This document shows, in pieces, positions 1 through 9,015 of a DNA stretch of 64,000 nucleotides. The notes under the pieces were generated by a model, which ran no database searches, was not told where the DNA came from, and worked only from the letters and a program-made list of their open reading frames with translations. This DNA is from Kordia jejudonensis. GTDB taxonomy: Bacteria > Bacteroidota > Bacteroidia > Flavobacteriales > Flavobacteriaceae. The position numbers and the translations under genes are program-made. The stretch is from contig NZ_LBMG01000003.1 in the NCBI RefSeq assembly GCF_001005315.1, positions 145,756 through 209,755 of the forward strand, given 5' to 3'. Within the stretch, counting starts at the first letter, position 1, and the number at the start of each line of letters is the position of its first letter.

Positions 1-1
1 A

Positions 2-1405
2 AAAGTATTTAAAAAACTCATCAAGCAAGCTGCACATACGGCATTTGGAAAAGATCACGATTTTGAAAACATTCATTCACATGCCGATTTTGTAAAACGT
101 GTTCCTATTCGTGATTATGAAGCGTTAAAACCATATGTAGAACGAGTTGTAGCGGGCGAAAAAGACATTCTCTGGAAAGGAAAACCACTATACTTTGCCA
201 AAACTTCTGGAACTACTTCGGGCGCAAAATACATTCCAATCACAAGAGCATCCATGCCAACACATGTTGATGCTGCACGAAATGCAATTTTATGCTACAT
301 TGCCGAAACAGGAAACACAGATTTTGTCAATGGAAAAATGATCTTCTTGCAAGGAAGTCCAATTTTAAAAGAAGAAAACGGTGTAAAACTTGGACGATTG
401 TCGGGCATAGTAGCACATTATGTCCCTAAATATTTGCAAAAAAATAGACTGCCAAGCTGGGAAACCAATTGTATTGACGACTGGGAAACCAAAGTAGAAG
501 CAATTGTTGATGAAACATTGCCCGAAAAAATGGCGATTATCAGCGGAATTCCTTCGTGGGTTCAAATGTATTTTGAACGCATTCAAGAACGAACTGGCAA
601 AAAAATTGGCGATGTCTTTCCCGATTTTAAACTATTCATTTTTGGAGGCGTCAATTACGAACCGTATCGCAGCAAATTTGAAAACCTTATTGGTAGAAAA
701 GTAGACAGCATAGAATTGTATCCAGCAAGTGAAGGATTTTTTGCTTTTCAAGACAAACAAGATGACAAAGGCATGTTATTGCAATTAAAATCAGGTATTT
801 TTTATGAGTTCATCGAAGCAACTACCTTTTTTGACGAAAACCCTACCCGAATTACCCTAAAAGATGTGCAAGTTGGTGTAAATTACGTCATGATTATTTC
901 TACCAACGCCGGACTTTGGGGATATAATATTGGGGATACTGTAGAATTTACCTCAATAAAACCATACAAAGTAATTGTTTCAGGACGTATCAAACACTTT
1001 ATTTCGGCTTTTGGTGAGCATGTCATTGGAAAAGAGGTAGAATATGCATTACAGGAAGCACTGCAGAATGCTAACACAAGTATCAACGAATTTACAGTAG
1101 CGCCAAAAATAGAAACAGAAAACCAATTGCCATATCATGAATGGTTTATAGAATTTGAAAAAGAACCAGAAAATATAGCCCTTTTTGCAAAAGCAATTGA
1201 CGCATCACTACAACAACAAAATAGTTATTATTTTGATCTCATTAAAGGGAAAGTGTTGCAACCATTAAAAATAACGAAAATCCAAAAAGATGGCTTTCAA
1301 AATTACATGAAATCTATTGGAAAATTGGGTGGACAAAATAAAATTCCAAGGTTATCTAACGATAGAAAAATCGCAGAAAAGCTAACGAATTACAAAAAAG
1401 CATAG
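2..1405 (+). CDS. GH3-family acyl-adenylate/amidotransferase-like protein, 5' truncated
   Basis: The frame is open from base 2, so the start lies before the window; 467 residues are visible. The family normally has about 500 residues, so only a short N-terminal piece is missing. The motif SGTTSG followed by AKYIP (about bases 208-240) is the ATP/AMP-binding loop of the GH3 auxin-responsive family within the acyl-adenylate superfamily. Plant members conjugate amino acids to acyl acids. Bacteroidota homologues are common but their substrates are unknown. The C-terminal part, with GYNIGDTVEF and the SAFGEHVIG region, also fits GH3. The gene sits just upstream of the nucleoside-phosphorylase-like gene and the polysaccharide locus. 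The family assignment is firm; the reaction in this organism is not. Confidence 0.85.
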   Translation, partial: KVFKKLIKQAAHTAFGKDHDFENIHSHADFVKRVPIRDYEALKPYVERVVAGEKDILWKGKPLYFAKTSGTTSGAKYIPITRASMPTHVDAARNAILCYIAETGNTDFVNGKMIFLQGSPILKEENGVKLGRLSGIVAHYVPKYLQKNRLPSWETNCIDDWETKVEAIVDETLPEKMAIISGIPSWVQMYFERIQERTGKKIGDVFPDFKLFIFGGVNYEPYRSKFENLIGRKVDSIELYPASEGFFAFQDKQDDKGMLLQLKSGIFYEFIEATTFFDENPTRITLKDVQVGVNYVMIISTNAGLWGYNIGDTVEFTSIKPYKVIVSGRIKHFISAFGEHVIGKEVEYALQEALQNANTSINEFTVAPKIETENQLPYHEWFIEFEKEPENIALFAKAIDASLQQQNSYYFDLIKGKVLQPLKITKIQKDGFQNYMKSIGKLGGQNKIPRLSNDRKIAEKLTNYKKA

Positions 1406-1423
1406 AAATATCAAATTAACTTG

Positions 1424-1431
1424 TATTTTTG
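1424..1431 (+). promoter_or_regulatory. Putative -7 box (TATTTTTG)
   Basis: TATTTTTG matches the Bacteroidota -7 consensus TAnnTTTG and lies 16 bases before the ATG at 1448. No clear -33 TTG is seen. It argues against the in-frame TTG at 1421 as the start codon, because that codon would lie at the promoter itself. Confidence 0.4.
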
Positions 1432-1447
1432 TGCGGAAAAATCATAT

Positions 1448-3145
1448 ATGAGTAACATTAAAATACATAAAAGAACAAGAGCACAAGAATCGTCAGGAGC
1501 CATCGAGCGTTTGTACATCACCATGAGACATTTATTCAATCGTGGATTTTACAAACCAATGGGCGTTTCTGGGGAAACACTGCGTCAGGCTTTGCTATTG
1601 TTACGTCCAGAAATATATGGTTCGGTTGCGGAAGAAAAGGCAGAAATCAATGGACTTTCGTATGTAATTGATCGTTTGCCAATCGGAATTGAAGAATGTC
1701 GTTTTATCAATTTAACATCTGATGAAGGATACAAAAATTCGCACTTCAAAGTAATCATTCCACCAAAAAGAAGAAGAAACTGTTATCGTATTGACGAAGA
1801 ACAGATGAATATTGAAATCACGCGTGGACGATCGGAAATCTATGATATTTTAACACATTTGACGTTCTTATTCATAGAATCACACAAAATTGCGAATCGT
1901 GTGCTTATTGGCGAAGATGGAGAAACAACGCGCGATTGGGAAAAACTAGAAGCTGCCGTTTGTAAAAAGAAAAAATTAACCTTAGCCGAAAGAGAAGTTG
2001 CAATAACACACACAGCAAACATTCTTGGTCGTACGTTTAAGGAAATATTAGATGCACACAAAACATTTTCTACCAAAGAAAATCCTGAACGTTTTCTAAA
2101 CATCATATATTGGCTAGGAAAATTGGCAATAAAAGAAATTACTACGGGACAAAAAAGAACCATTACGTTTAGTCCAGTATTACGCGAACGTTTAGGACAT
2201 CATATTCATGGTGAAGTTTGGGCAAACAATATTAAAAAAGTATTAAAAGAAAACAACTTATTAGAAAGACCAATTCATATCATAAGTGCTAACATGCACA
2301 GTGTTATGAATTCTATATTTGCGCCAAAATTGCTTCAAAAACAACTCAATACAACCGACGAGTTTGATATCTTTGAAGAATTGAGTACATCAGGAAACAA
2401 CGCACTTCGAAATAAAGTAGAAAAAATAGCGTTGAAAAATGGAATGATTTACATTGAAGATGAATCAGGAACAAATATCAATGTGCAAATATTTGATACG
2501 GCAAAAATTGATTTTGAAAAAACAAGCTATTCCTGTTGTGCTACAGATGATGCCGAAAAACCTGTACTATTTGTCATGGATTACGCGTTTGGAGAGCAAG
2601 CCTATGAAACTATTGATGAGTTTCTAAAGCCGTACATAAATGACGATGGAACAAGCAAAGAATACTTAAACATCGCTTCGATCTCAATCATGGGAAAAGC
2701 AGGTATATTAGAAGGCGGAAAAGGAGACATCATGATTCCGTCGGCACACATTTTTGAAGGAACAGCTGATAACTATCCGTTTAAAAATGAATTGCAAAAA
2801 GAAGACTTAGAAGGTCACGGATTGCAAGTTTTTGAAGGTTCTATGATTACGGTTTTAGGAACTTCATTACAAAACAAAGACATATTAAAATTCTTCTACG
2901 ATTCTACCTGGAAAGTAATTGGGTTAGAAATGGAAGGAGCACATTATCAAAAAGCCATTCAGTCAGCTTCAAAAATTAGAAGAAGCATTGCTGAAAATGT
3001 AAAAGTTAGGTATGCGTATTATGCATCGGATAATCCATTAGAAACAGGAAGTACTTTAGCTTCTGGCGGATTAGGAACGACAGGTGTAAAGCCAACATAC
3101 CTAATTACAAGAAAAATATTAGAACAACTATTTAACAACAAATAA
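1448..3145 (+). CDS. Uncharacterised protein (DUF6909-like) with a C-terminal nucleoside phosphorylase-like region
   Basis: This is a 565-residue soluble protein starting at ATG 1448; an in-frame TTG at 1421 is less likely because it overlaps a -7 box. It resembles a flavobacterial family I remember as DUF6909, and the DUF number is from memory. The C-terminal third shows hallmarks of the nucleoside phosphorylase/MTA nucleosidase (NP-I) fold. These are a GKAGILEGGKGD loop (GxxGxL...GD), then GLEMEGAHY (the EMEG nucleoside-binding motif), then YASDNPL (the SD pair carrying the usual catalytic Asp). The N-terminal half is helical, has a basic KRRRN patch and is not recognised. The gene ends seven bases before the next one and is probably transcribed with it. 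The NP-I assignment is my inference from motif order; substrate and activity are unknown. Confidence 0.6.
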   Translation: MSNIKIHKRTRAQESSGAIERLYITMRHLFNRGFYKPMGVSGETLRQALLLLRPEIYGSVAEEKAEINGLSYVIDRLPIGIEECRFINLTSDEGYKNSHFKVIIPPKRRRNCYRIDEEQMNIEITRGRSEIYDILTHLTFLFIESHKIANRVLIGEDGETTRDWEKLEAAVCKKKKLTLAEREVAITHTANILGRTFKEILDAHKTFSTKENPERFLNIIYWLGKLAIKEITTGQKRTITFSPVLRERLGHHIHGEVWANNIKKVLKENNLLERPIHIISANMHSVMNSIFAPKLLQKQLNTTDEFDIFEELSTSGNNALRNKVEKIALKNGMIYIEDESGTNINVQIFDTAKIDFEKTSYSCCATDDAEKPVLFVMDYAFGEQAYETIDEFLKPYINDDGTSKEYLNIASISIMGKAGILEGGKGDIMIPSAHIFEGTADNYPFKNELQKEDLEGHGLQVFEGSMITVLGTSLQNKDILKFFYDSTWKVIGLEMEGAHYQKAIQSASKIRRSIAENVKVRYAYYASDNPLETGSTLASGGLGTTGVKPTYLITRKILEQLFNNK

Positions 3146-3152
3146 GAAGGAA

Positions 3153-4241
3153 ATGAGCGAAAATGTTCAAAACAACCCAGAAGCACCAAAACCGAGTACT
3201 GAAATAGATTTAAGAGAATTATTCAGAATGATCGGAGCAGTATTTAGTAAGCTTTTTAAGTTCATAAGAGATATATTCTTATTGGTATTTGACCTTATCA
3301 TAAAGGTGCTAATAATAATGAGAGTTCATGTCTTAAAATTTGCAATAGTAGGTTTCTTAAGTGTCATAGTTGGATGGTTTATTGACTCAAGACAAGAACC
3401 GATATATGCTTCAGGGATGTACATAGAAGCTAATTATGACAGTACACGTCAGTTATACTCAAACATCAGATATTATAACGGACTTGCTGAAGATGCAGAC
3501 AGTACAAAACTTGCCGAAATTTTTGATATTACAAAAGATCAAGCAGGAACGCTACTAGGTTTCTTTATAGAACCTGATGTTACTGAAAATGGAATGCTAA
3601 ATGCATACAATGATTTCATGAAAAAAACAGATACTACTTTTGTTTTGGGTGAAATTGACTTCAAAAAATTTAGAACAAACACAAGTCCTTTAGATTTCAA
3701 TACTCATCAAATATCCGTTTTGTCCTTCGACAAAGAAATTATTCCAGTATTACAAGAACCACTTGTCAAAAAAAATATTGAAAATAATTACATCAAGAGA
3801 CAAAAAGAAATAAACCTTAGAAATCTTGAGCAAACGGAACAAACCTTAAAAAGTCAGTTAGTAAAAATTGATACCTTAGGGGAAGTCTACAAAGAATTAC
3901 TTCGTGAACAACCTAAAGACGATAAAACAAGAGCAGGATCTGGAACGTATATTCAGCTAGCAGCTAACAATGATAAGAAAACAAAGGAGATAGAATTACT
4001 AAGAATCAATGAAGAAATTTCGAATAAAATTCTTGAAATTAACTATAAAAAAGAATTAAACAGCGAAATAATCAACGTATTAAGTGGCTTCTCTCCTGGA
4101 GCAGAAATCAAAAGTTTCTATGATAGCTTTTTATTCAGAATTCCAGTGATCACAATATCATTACTGTTAATGTTCATTCTATTAAGAGAATTAAACACGT
4201 ACTTAAATACATACGAAGAAAATAAAAGACTAAATGCCTAA
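3153..4241 (+). CDS. Membrane protein with Wzz-like topology (possible polysaccharide co-polymerase)
   Basis: This 362-residue protein has hydrophobic segments near residues 35-80 and 330-347. The large extracytoplasmic middle is rich in charged helices and likely coiled coil (about 190-300). Two membrane anchors around a periplasmic helical domain is the layout of Wzz-type chain-length determinants. I do not see the classic proline-rich Wzz motif next to the second membrane helix, so the family call is tentative. The gene overlaps rfbB by eight bases, which ties it to sugar-nucleotide synthesis. It starts at an ATG seven bases after the previous stop. It could instead be an unrelated membrane scaffold of the export system. 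Confidence 0.45.
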   Translation: MSENVQNNPEAPKPSTEIDLRELFRMIGAVFSKLFKFIRDIFLLVFDLIIKVLIIMRVHVLKFAIVGFLSVIVGWFIDSRQEPIYASGMYIEANYDSTRQLYSNIRYYNGLAEDADSTKLAEIFDITKDQAGTLLGFFIEPDVTENGMLNAYNDFMKKTDTTFVLGEIDFKKFRTNTSPLDFNTHQISVLSFDKEIIPVLQEPLVKKNIENNYIKRQKEINLRNLEQTEQTLKSQLVKIDTLGEVYKELLREQPKDDKTRAGSGTYIQLAANNDKKTKEIELLRINEEISNKILEINYKKELNSEIINVLSGFSPGAEIKSFYDSFLFRIPVITISLLLMFILLRELNTYLNTYEENKRLNA

Positions 4242-5253
4242 AAATGCAGTACTCATAACAGGAGGAGCAGGTTTTATAGGTTCAAACTATATACCATATT
4301 TCTTGGAACAACACCAAGACACTACTGTTGTGAACCTTGATAAACTTACGTATGCAGGCGATGTAAAAAATGTCGAAGAAGTACAAAATAATGCCAATTA
4401 TACATTTATAGAAGGCGATATTTGTAATAGAACTTTGATAGAAGAATTGTTTACAAAATACGATTTTAAAGGCATCATTCACTTTGCAGCCGAATCACAC
4501 GTAGACAACTCTATCAAAAATCCTGATGCGTTTATTCAAACCAATATCTTTGGTACATTTAACTTGCTTGATGTTGCCAAAAAACATTGGATGCAGGGAC
4601 CAAATCAACCCAAAGAAGGTTGCGAAAACTGCCGTTTTCATCACATCTCAACAGATGAGGTTTACGGAACACTAGGCGAAACAGGTTTGTTTACAGAAGA
4701 TACATCGTACGCACCAAACAGTCCGTACAGCGCTTCCAAAGCATCGTCAGATTTTATTGTGCGTAGTTATTTTCATACCTATGGAATGAATGTAGTAACT
4801 ACAAATTGCTCTAACAATTACGGACCAAAACAACACGATGAAAAACTAATTCCAACCATCATCAGAAAAGCAATTTCTGGCGAAAACATTCCCATATATG
4901 GAGATGGAACAAACATTCGTGATTGGTTATATGTATTAGATCATTGCAAAGGAATTCACTTAGTATACCAAAACGGAAAAGCAGGCGAAACCTATAACAT
5001 TGGCGGGCGAAATGAACGAAACAATGTGTATATTGCTAACACTATCTGTGAACTATTAGACAAATTGCATCCAACGGAAACGTCGTACAAAGAACAAATA
5101 ACCTTTGTAACCGACAGACCAGGACACGATTTTCGTTATGCAATTGATGCCAATAAAATAGAAAATGAACTCGGTTGGAAAGCCGCAGAAAACTTTGAAA
5201 CGGGCATTCTAAAAACAATAGAATGGTATTTAAAAAAATACACGACAACATAA
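4234..5253 (+). CDS. rfbB: dTDP-glucose 4,6-dehydratase
   Basis: The 339 residues match RfbB length. An N-terminal Rossmann motif (TGGAGFIGSNY), the STDEVYG motif with the catalytic Asp-Glu pair and the YSASK active-site Tyr/Lys are all present, as is the NCSNNYGP substrate segment. The enzyme converts dTDP-glucose to dTDP-4-keto-6-deoxyglucose, the second step of dTDP-L-rhamnose synthesis in the cytoplasm. It is followed by rfbA, rfbC and rfbD with gaps of ten, four and minus four bases, so it is clearly an operon. Nothing in the sequence suggests loss of function. Confidence 0.96.
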   Translation: MPKNAVLITGGAGFIGSNYIPYFLEQHQDTTVVNLDKLTYAGDVKNVEEVQNNANYTFIEGDICNRTLIEELFTKYDFKGIIHFAAESHVDNSIKNPDAFIQTNIFGTFNLLDVAKKHWMQGPNQPKEGCENCRFHHISTDEVYGTLGETGLFTEDTSYAPNSPYSASKASSDFIVRSYFHTYGMNVVTTNCSNNYGPKQHDEKLIPTIIRKAISGENIPIYGDGTNIRDWLYVLDHCKGIHLVYQNGKAGETYNIGGRNERNNVYIANTICELLDKLHPTETSYKEQITFVTDRPGHDFRYAIDANKIENELGWKAAENFETGILKTIEWYLKKYTTT

Positions 5254-5263
5254 AAAGTAATAA

Positions 5264-6121
5264 ATGAAAGGAATAGTATTAGCAGGAGGATCAGGAACAC
5301 GATTGCATCCACTTACCTTAGCCGTAAGTAAGCAATTGATGCCTGTATATGACAAACCGATGATATACTATCCCATTTCAACACTTATAAGCGCAGGAAT
5401 TCGCGAAATACTCATCATTTCAACACCGCAAGATTTACCATTGTTCCAAAAACTATTGGGCGACGGGAAAAAATTTGGTTGCGAATTTCACTATGAAGTA
5501 CAAGAAAATCCTAATGGATTAGCAGAAGCATTCATTATTGGTGCTACATTCATCGGAAACGATAAAGTAGCTCTAATATTAGGCGATAACATATTTTACG
5601 GATCAGGTTTGGCAACACTTTTACAAGCCAATAACAACCCAGATGGAGGAATCATATACGCATATCATGTACACGATCCAGAACGTTATGGTGTGGTAGA
5701 ATTTGATGCTGACGGAAATGCAATTTCTATAGAAGAAAAACCAACGCAACCAAAATCAAACTATGCAGTGCCAGGCATCTATTTCTATGACAATGAAGTG
5801 GTAGAAATTGCCCAAAATATCAAGCCTAGTAAACGTGGCGAACTCGAAATTACAGACGTAAACCGCGTATATCTTGAAAAAGGAAAACTTAGTGTAAGCA
5901 TTCTCGATAGAGGAACCGCTTGGCTAGACACTGGAACATTCAACTCACTCATGCAAGCTTCACAATTTGTGCAAGTCATTGAAGAACGTCAAGGACTAAA
6001 AATTGGTGCAATAGAAGAAGCCGCATACAGAATGGGATTCATTACCAAAAAACAACTAGAGGAACTCGCAAAACCATTGCTAAAAAGTGGTTATGGAAAA
6101 CACCTCTTAGAAATACAATAA
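5264..6121 (+). CDS. rfbA: Glucose-1-phosphate thymidylyltransferase
   Basis: This 285-residue nucleotidyltransferase opens with the pyrophosphorylase signature [11 protein letters not shown]. It also carries [14 protein letters not shown] and the RGELEITD and AWLDTGT segments typical of RmlA. It makes dTDP-glucose from dTTP and glucose-1-phosphate, the first step of the rhamnose pathway. The length is close to characterised RmlA proteins. It lies ten bases after rfbB and four bases before rfbC. Confidence 0.96.
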   Translation: MKGIVLAGGSGTRLHPLTLAVSKQLMPVYDKPMIYYPISTLISAGIREILIISTPQDLPLFQKLLGDGKKFGCEFHYEVQENPNGLAEAFIIGATFIGNDKVALILGDNIFYGSGLATLLQANNNPDGGIIYAYHVHDPERYGVVEFDADGNAISIEEKPTQPKSNYAVPGIYFYDNEVVEIAQNIKPSKRGELEITDVNRVYLEKGKLSVSILDRGTAWLDTGTFNSLMQASQFVQVIEERQGLKIGAIEEAAYRMGFITKKQLEELAKPLLKSGYGKHLLEIQ

Positions 6122-6125
6122 AGCT

Positions 6126-6659
6126 TTGAACATCGTACACACACCATTAGCAGGCTGTTTTGTCATAGAATCTCAAGTATTTGGAGATGCTAGAGGAAGC
6201 TTTATGGAAAGTTACAACAAAGAAAAATTTCCTGTGGATGTACATTTTGTACAAGACAATCAATCCATTTCACAAAAAGGAGTATTGCGCGGATTGCACT
6301 TCCAAAAAGGAGAACATGCGCAAGCAAAACTCGTACGCGTCATACGCGGAGAAGTATTGGATGTTGCTGTAGATATCCGACCAAATTCTGAAACATTTGG
6401 ACAACATTTCTCTATTGTTTTAAACGACAAAAACAACAAACAACTTTTTGTGCCGCGTGGATTTGCTCACGGTTTTGCCGTCTTAAAAGATGATACCATA
6501 TTTGCATACAAATGTGATAACTTCTGGAACAAAGAAGCAGAATCAGGAATCATGTACAACGATCTAGACATTGCTATCGATTGGATGCTTTCGGAAGACG
6601 AAATTCTACTTTCAGACAAAGACAAAATACTGCCTACTTTGAAATCTTTATCACTATGA
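6126..6659 (+). CDS. rfbC: dTDP-4-dehydrorhamnose 3,5-epimerase
   Basis: This 177-residue cupin-fold epimerase has the RGLHFQ motif with the catalytic His, VFGDARGSF near the N-terminus and FVPRGFAHGFAVL in the core, all characteristic of RmlC. The start appears to be TTG at 6126, since no ATG lies before the conserved N-terminal segment and NIVHTPLAG aligns with family N-termini. It is the third enzyme of dTDP-L-rhamnose synthesis. Its stop overlaps the rfbD start as ATGA, implying translational coupling. Confidence 0.93.
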   Translation: MNIVHTPLAGCFVIESQVFGDARGSFMESYNKEKFPVDVHFVQDNQSISQKGVLRGLHFQKGEHAQAKLVRVIRGEVLDVAVDIRPNSETFGQHFSIVLNDKNNKQLFVPRGFAHGFAVLKDDTIFAYKCDNFWNKEAESGIMYNDLDIAIDWMLSEDEILLSDKDKILPTLKSLSL

Positions 6660-7501
6660 AAACGGTTCTAATTACAGGTGCCAATGGACAATTAGGGCAA
6701 TGTATTCAGAAAATCCAACAGCAGTTTTCTGAAATTTCATTTCATTTCAAATCGTCAAGTGAATTAGACATTACAGATGCAAAAGCAATTGATGCTTTCT
6801 TTTCAAAAAATACAATTGATTACTGTGTAAATTGTGCCGCGTATACCAATGTAGAGCTGGCAGAAACAGAAATAGACAAAGCATACTTAGTCAATGCAGA
6901 AGCTGCAAAAAACTTGGCAGAAACCTGTAAAAAGTACAATACAACTTTATTGCATATTTCCACAGATTACGTGTTCGATGGCACTAAAAAAACGCCATAT
7001 ACAGAAATAGATGCTACAAACCCGATAAGTGTGTATGGAGCTTCGAAGTTAAAAGGCGAACAGTACATTCAGGAAACGTTTCAAAACTACTTTATCATTC
7101 GTACATCGTGGTTATATGCCGAATTTGGGAAGAATTTCTACAAAACAATTCTACAAAAAGCTTCAGAAAAGGCAAATCTGACCATCACAACAGAACAAAA
7201 AGGGACACCAACCAACGCAAACGATTTGGCTGCGTTGCTACTGGAAATTATCAATACGGACAATACGGACTACGGAATCTATCACTTTAGCAATGAAGGC
7301 GAAGCAACTTGGTACGATTTTACCAAAGAAATCATTCAAAACTTACAGCTTTCGGAAGCAGATCAGCCTTCCTTAAAAAGTGTAGCGAGTTACAAAACCA
7401 AAGCGGCTCGACCAGAAAATAGTGTCTTAGACAAAACAAAAGTACGTGCTATAATTGAAACAATTTCTTGGCAAGAAAGTTTACGGAAGTTGATGGAGTG
7501 A
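6656..7501 (+). CDS. rfbD: dTDP-4-dehydrorhamnose reductase
   Basis: From the ATG at 6656 the product is 281 residues and begins MKTVLITGANGQLGQ, the usual RmlD N-terminus. The in-frame start at 6581 lies inside rfbC and is rejected. STDYVFDG and the SDR pair YGASK identify the active site, and RTSWLYAEFGKNF is typical of RmlD. It reduces the 4-keto group to give dTDP-L-rhamnose. It is the last of four contiguous rfb genes in the order B-A-C-D. Confidence 0.95.
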   Translation: MKTVLITGANGQLGQCIQKIQQQFSEISFHFKSSSELDITDAKAIDAFFSKNTIDYCVNCAAYTNVELAETEIDKAYLVNAEAAKNLAETCKKYNTTLLHISTDYVFDGTKKTPYTEIDATNPISVYGASKLKGEQYIQETFQNYFIIRTSWLYAEFGKNFYKTILQKASEKANLTITTEQKGTPTNANDLAALLLEIINTDNTDYGIYHFSNEGEATWYDFTKEIIQNLQLSEADQPSLKSVASYKTKAARPENSVLDKTKVRAIIETISWQESLRKLME

Positions 7502-7533
7502 GTGAAAAAACTAACGTGTGCTTGTTAGGCTAG

Positions 7534-7659
7534 TTACTTTATCATCCAGATAAATACTCATTTCTAGAAGAACTAGAAAAATCTATACTTAATCGTCAAA
7601 TGCAAGAAATTAATAAAGCATATGATGAATTAAATAAACAAATGAAAAAATCCACATAA
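7534..7659 (+). pseudogene. Possible gene remnant between rfbD and the Fic gene
   Basis: A stretch with no start codon reads open for 41 codons, containing PDKYSFLEELEKSILN and a charged helical end, and stops at 7657. It has a coding-like amphipathic composition and follows a stop at 7531. It may be the tail of a gene lost when the Fic region was acquired. No family can be named and it could be chance. Confidence 0.2.
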
Positions 7660-7666
7660 CAGTGTA

Positions 7667-7691
7667 TAATGAAGTAATAGCTACTTCATTA
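7667..7691 (+). terminator. Hairpin after rfbD, possible weak terminator
   Basis: TAATGAAGTA and TACTTCATTA form a perfect 10-bp stem around a five-base loop. There is no long T-run directly after it. Its position 165 bases after rfbD and before a new promoter fits the end of the rfb unit. Confidence 0.4.
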
Positions 7692-7821
7692 CGACTACTT
7701 TTGTAATCATTATTAGCTAAAACACTACACCAAAGAAAATCGATACTGTATAAAATATCCAAAAAACGTATCTTATGTATTTATTATGTAAAGAAAACAG
7801 CATTTTTTTATCATAATAAAC

Positions 7822-7853
7822 TATCTTTGATAAGAAAATCTATTTTTCTTATC
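7822..7853 (+). promoter_or_regulatory. Fic promoter (-7 TATCTTTG) with overlapping palindromic operator
   Basis: TATCTTTG at 7822-7829 matches the Bacteroidota TAnnTTTG -7 box. Immediately overlapping it, GATAAGAAAA (7829-7838) and TTTTCTTATC (7844-7853) form a perfect inverted repeat with a five-base spacer. The repeat covers the expected transcription start and ends three bases before the ATG. A protein bound here would block transcription, and an RNA hairpin here would block ribosome access. The wHTH-like end of the downstream Fic protein is a plausible ligand, by inference. Confidence 0.5.
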
Positions 7854-7856
7854 ATT

Positions 7857-8930
7857 ATGATCAATTTCAAACTTGAAAAATTACCACTATCAAAAGATGT
7901 TGAAACGAAGAAAGTTCTTAAAAAACTAACTTCTGCTCATAGAGCTTTAGCCGAATTGAAAGGTGTTGTTTCAAGTATTCCAAATCAAAATATTTTAATC
8001 AATACGTTGGGTCTTCAAGAAGCAAAAGATAGTTCTGCAATTGAAAATATAATAACAACGCATGATGATATATATAAAGCCGAACTAAATCTTGATGGTT
8101 TTAAATCATTAAATGCTAAAGAAGTTCAAAACTATATTTCTGCACTAAAAAAAGGGTTCAAATTAATAACGAATCAAAAATTATTAACTAAAAATAATAT
8201 CATCCTAATCCAATCGGAATTAGAAAAAAATAATGCTGGATTTAGGAAAGTGCCAGGAACTGCATTGAAAAACGCATCTACTGGAGAAATTGTTTATACA
8301 CCACCTCAAGATTATAATACGATTCTAGATTTAATGACAAATCTTGAGCACTACATAAATGATGGAACTATGTCAAATTTCGACGACTTAGTAAAAATGG
8401 CGATCATACATTACCAATTTGAAAGTATTCATCCTTTTTATGATGGAAATGGAAGAACGGGAAGAATCATTAACGTATTATATTTAGTAATGAATGATTT
8501 ACTAAATCTGCCTATTCTATATTTAAGTCGCTATATCATTGAACACAAAGAAGAGTATTACAAACTACTACAAGAAGTTAGAGAAACCGATAATTGGGAA
8601 AATTGGATACTATATATACTTGATAGTGTTGAGCAAATTTCAAAAGAGACTATTATATTGATTTCAAAAATCAAAGCGCTCATCTTTGAGTACAAAAACC
8701 TATTGAGAAATAATTACAAATTTTACAGCCAAGATTTATTAAATAATTTATTTAAGCACCCGTACACCAAAATTGAATTTGTAGAAAATGATTTAGGTGT
8801 TTCAAGAATTACAGCTGCTAAATATCTCAATTTATTAGCAAAAGATAATATATTGAAAAAAGAAAAATTAGGAACTGGAAATTACTATGTTAATGTAAGA
8901 TTAATTGAAATATTAACTTTAAAAAAGTAA
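7857..8930 (+). CDS. Fic family protein (putative AMP-transferase) with N-terminal inhibitory motif and C-terminal wHTH
   Basis: This 357-residue protein starts at ATG 7857; the in-frame TTG at 7827 lies within the -7 box. The core motif HPFYDGNGRTGR begins at His192 and fits HPFx(D/E)GNGRxxR, so it should be catalytically competent for nucleotidyl transfer, usually AMPylation. Residues 59-64, SSAIEN, match the inhibitory [S/T]xxxE[G/N] motif, placing it in class II with an N-terminal autoinhibitory helix. Residues about 298-344, with GVSRITAAKYLNLL, look like a winged helix, common in this Fic subfamily. The gene is a monocistronic insert between polysaccharide genes, with a palindrome at its promoter suggesting autoregulation. 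The target protein is unknown. Confidence 0.9.
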   Translation: MINFKLEKLPLSKDVETKKVLKKLTSAHRALAELKGVVSSIPNQNILINTLGLQEAKDSSAIENIITTHDDIYKAELNLDGFKSLNAKEVQNYISALKKGFKLITNQKLLTKNNIILIQSELEKNNAGFRKVPGTALKNASTGEIVYTPPQDYNTILDLMTNLEHYINDGTMSNFDDLVKMAIIHYQFESIHPFYDGNGRTGRIINVLYLVMNDLLNLPILYLSRYIIEHKEEYYKLLQEVRETDNWENWILYILDSVEQISKETIILISKIKALIFEYKNLLRNNYKFYSQDLLNNLFKHPYTKIEFVENDLGVSRITAAKYLNLLAKDNILKKEKLGTGNYYVNVRLIEILTLKK

Positions 8931-9015
8931 TTACTTTGACTATTAATGATAATAATTTTTTATTCTTTTTTGTCAATAACCTAAGAATACCAAAGTTTAA
9001 AAAAGTATCATAACT

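Noticed and set aside
6181..6372. Alternate-frame ORF within rfbC
   Set aside because: Rosy length only; the rfbC frame is fully supported by family motifs.
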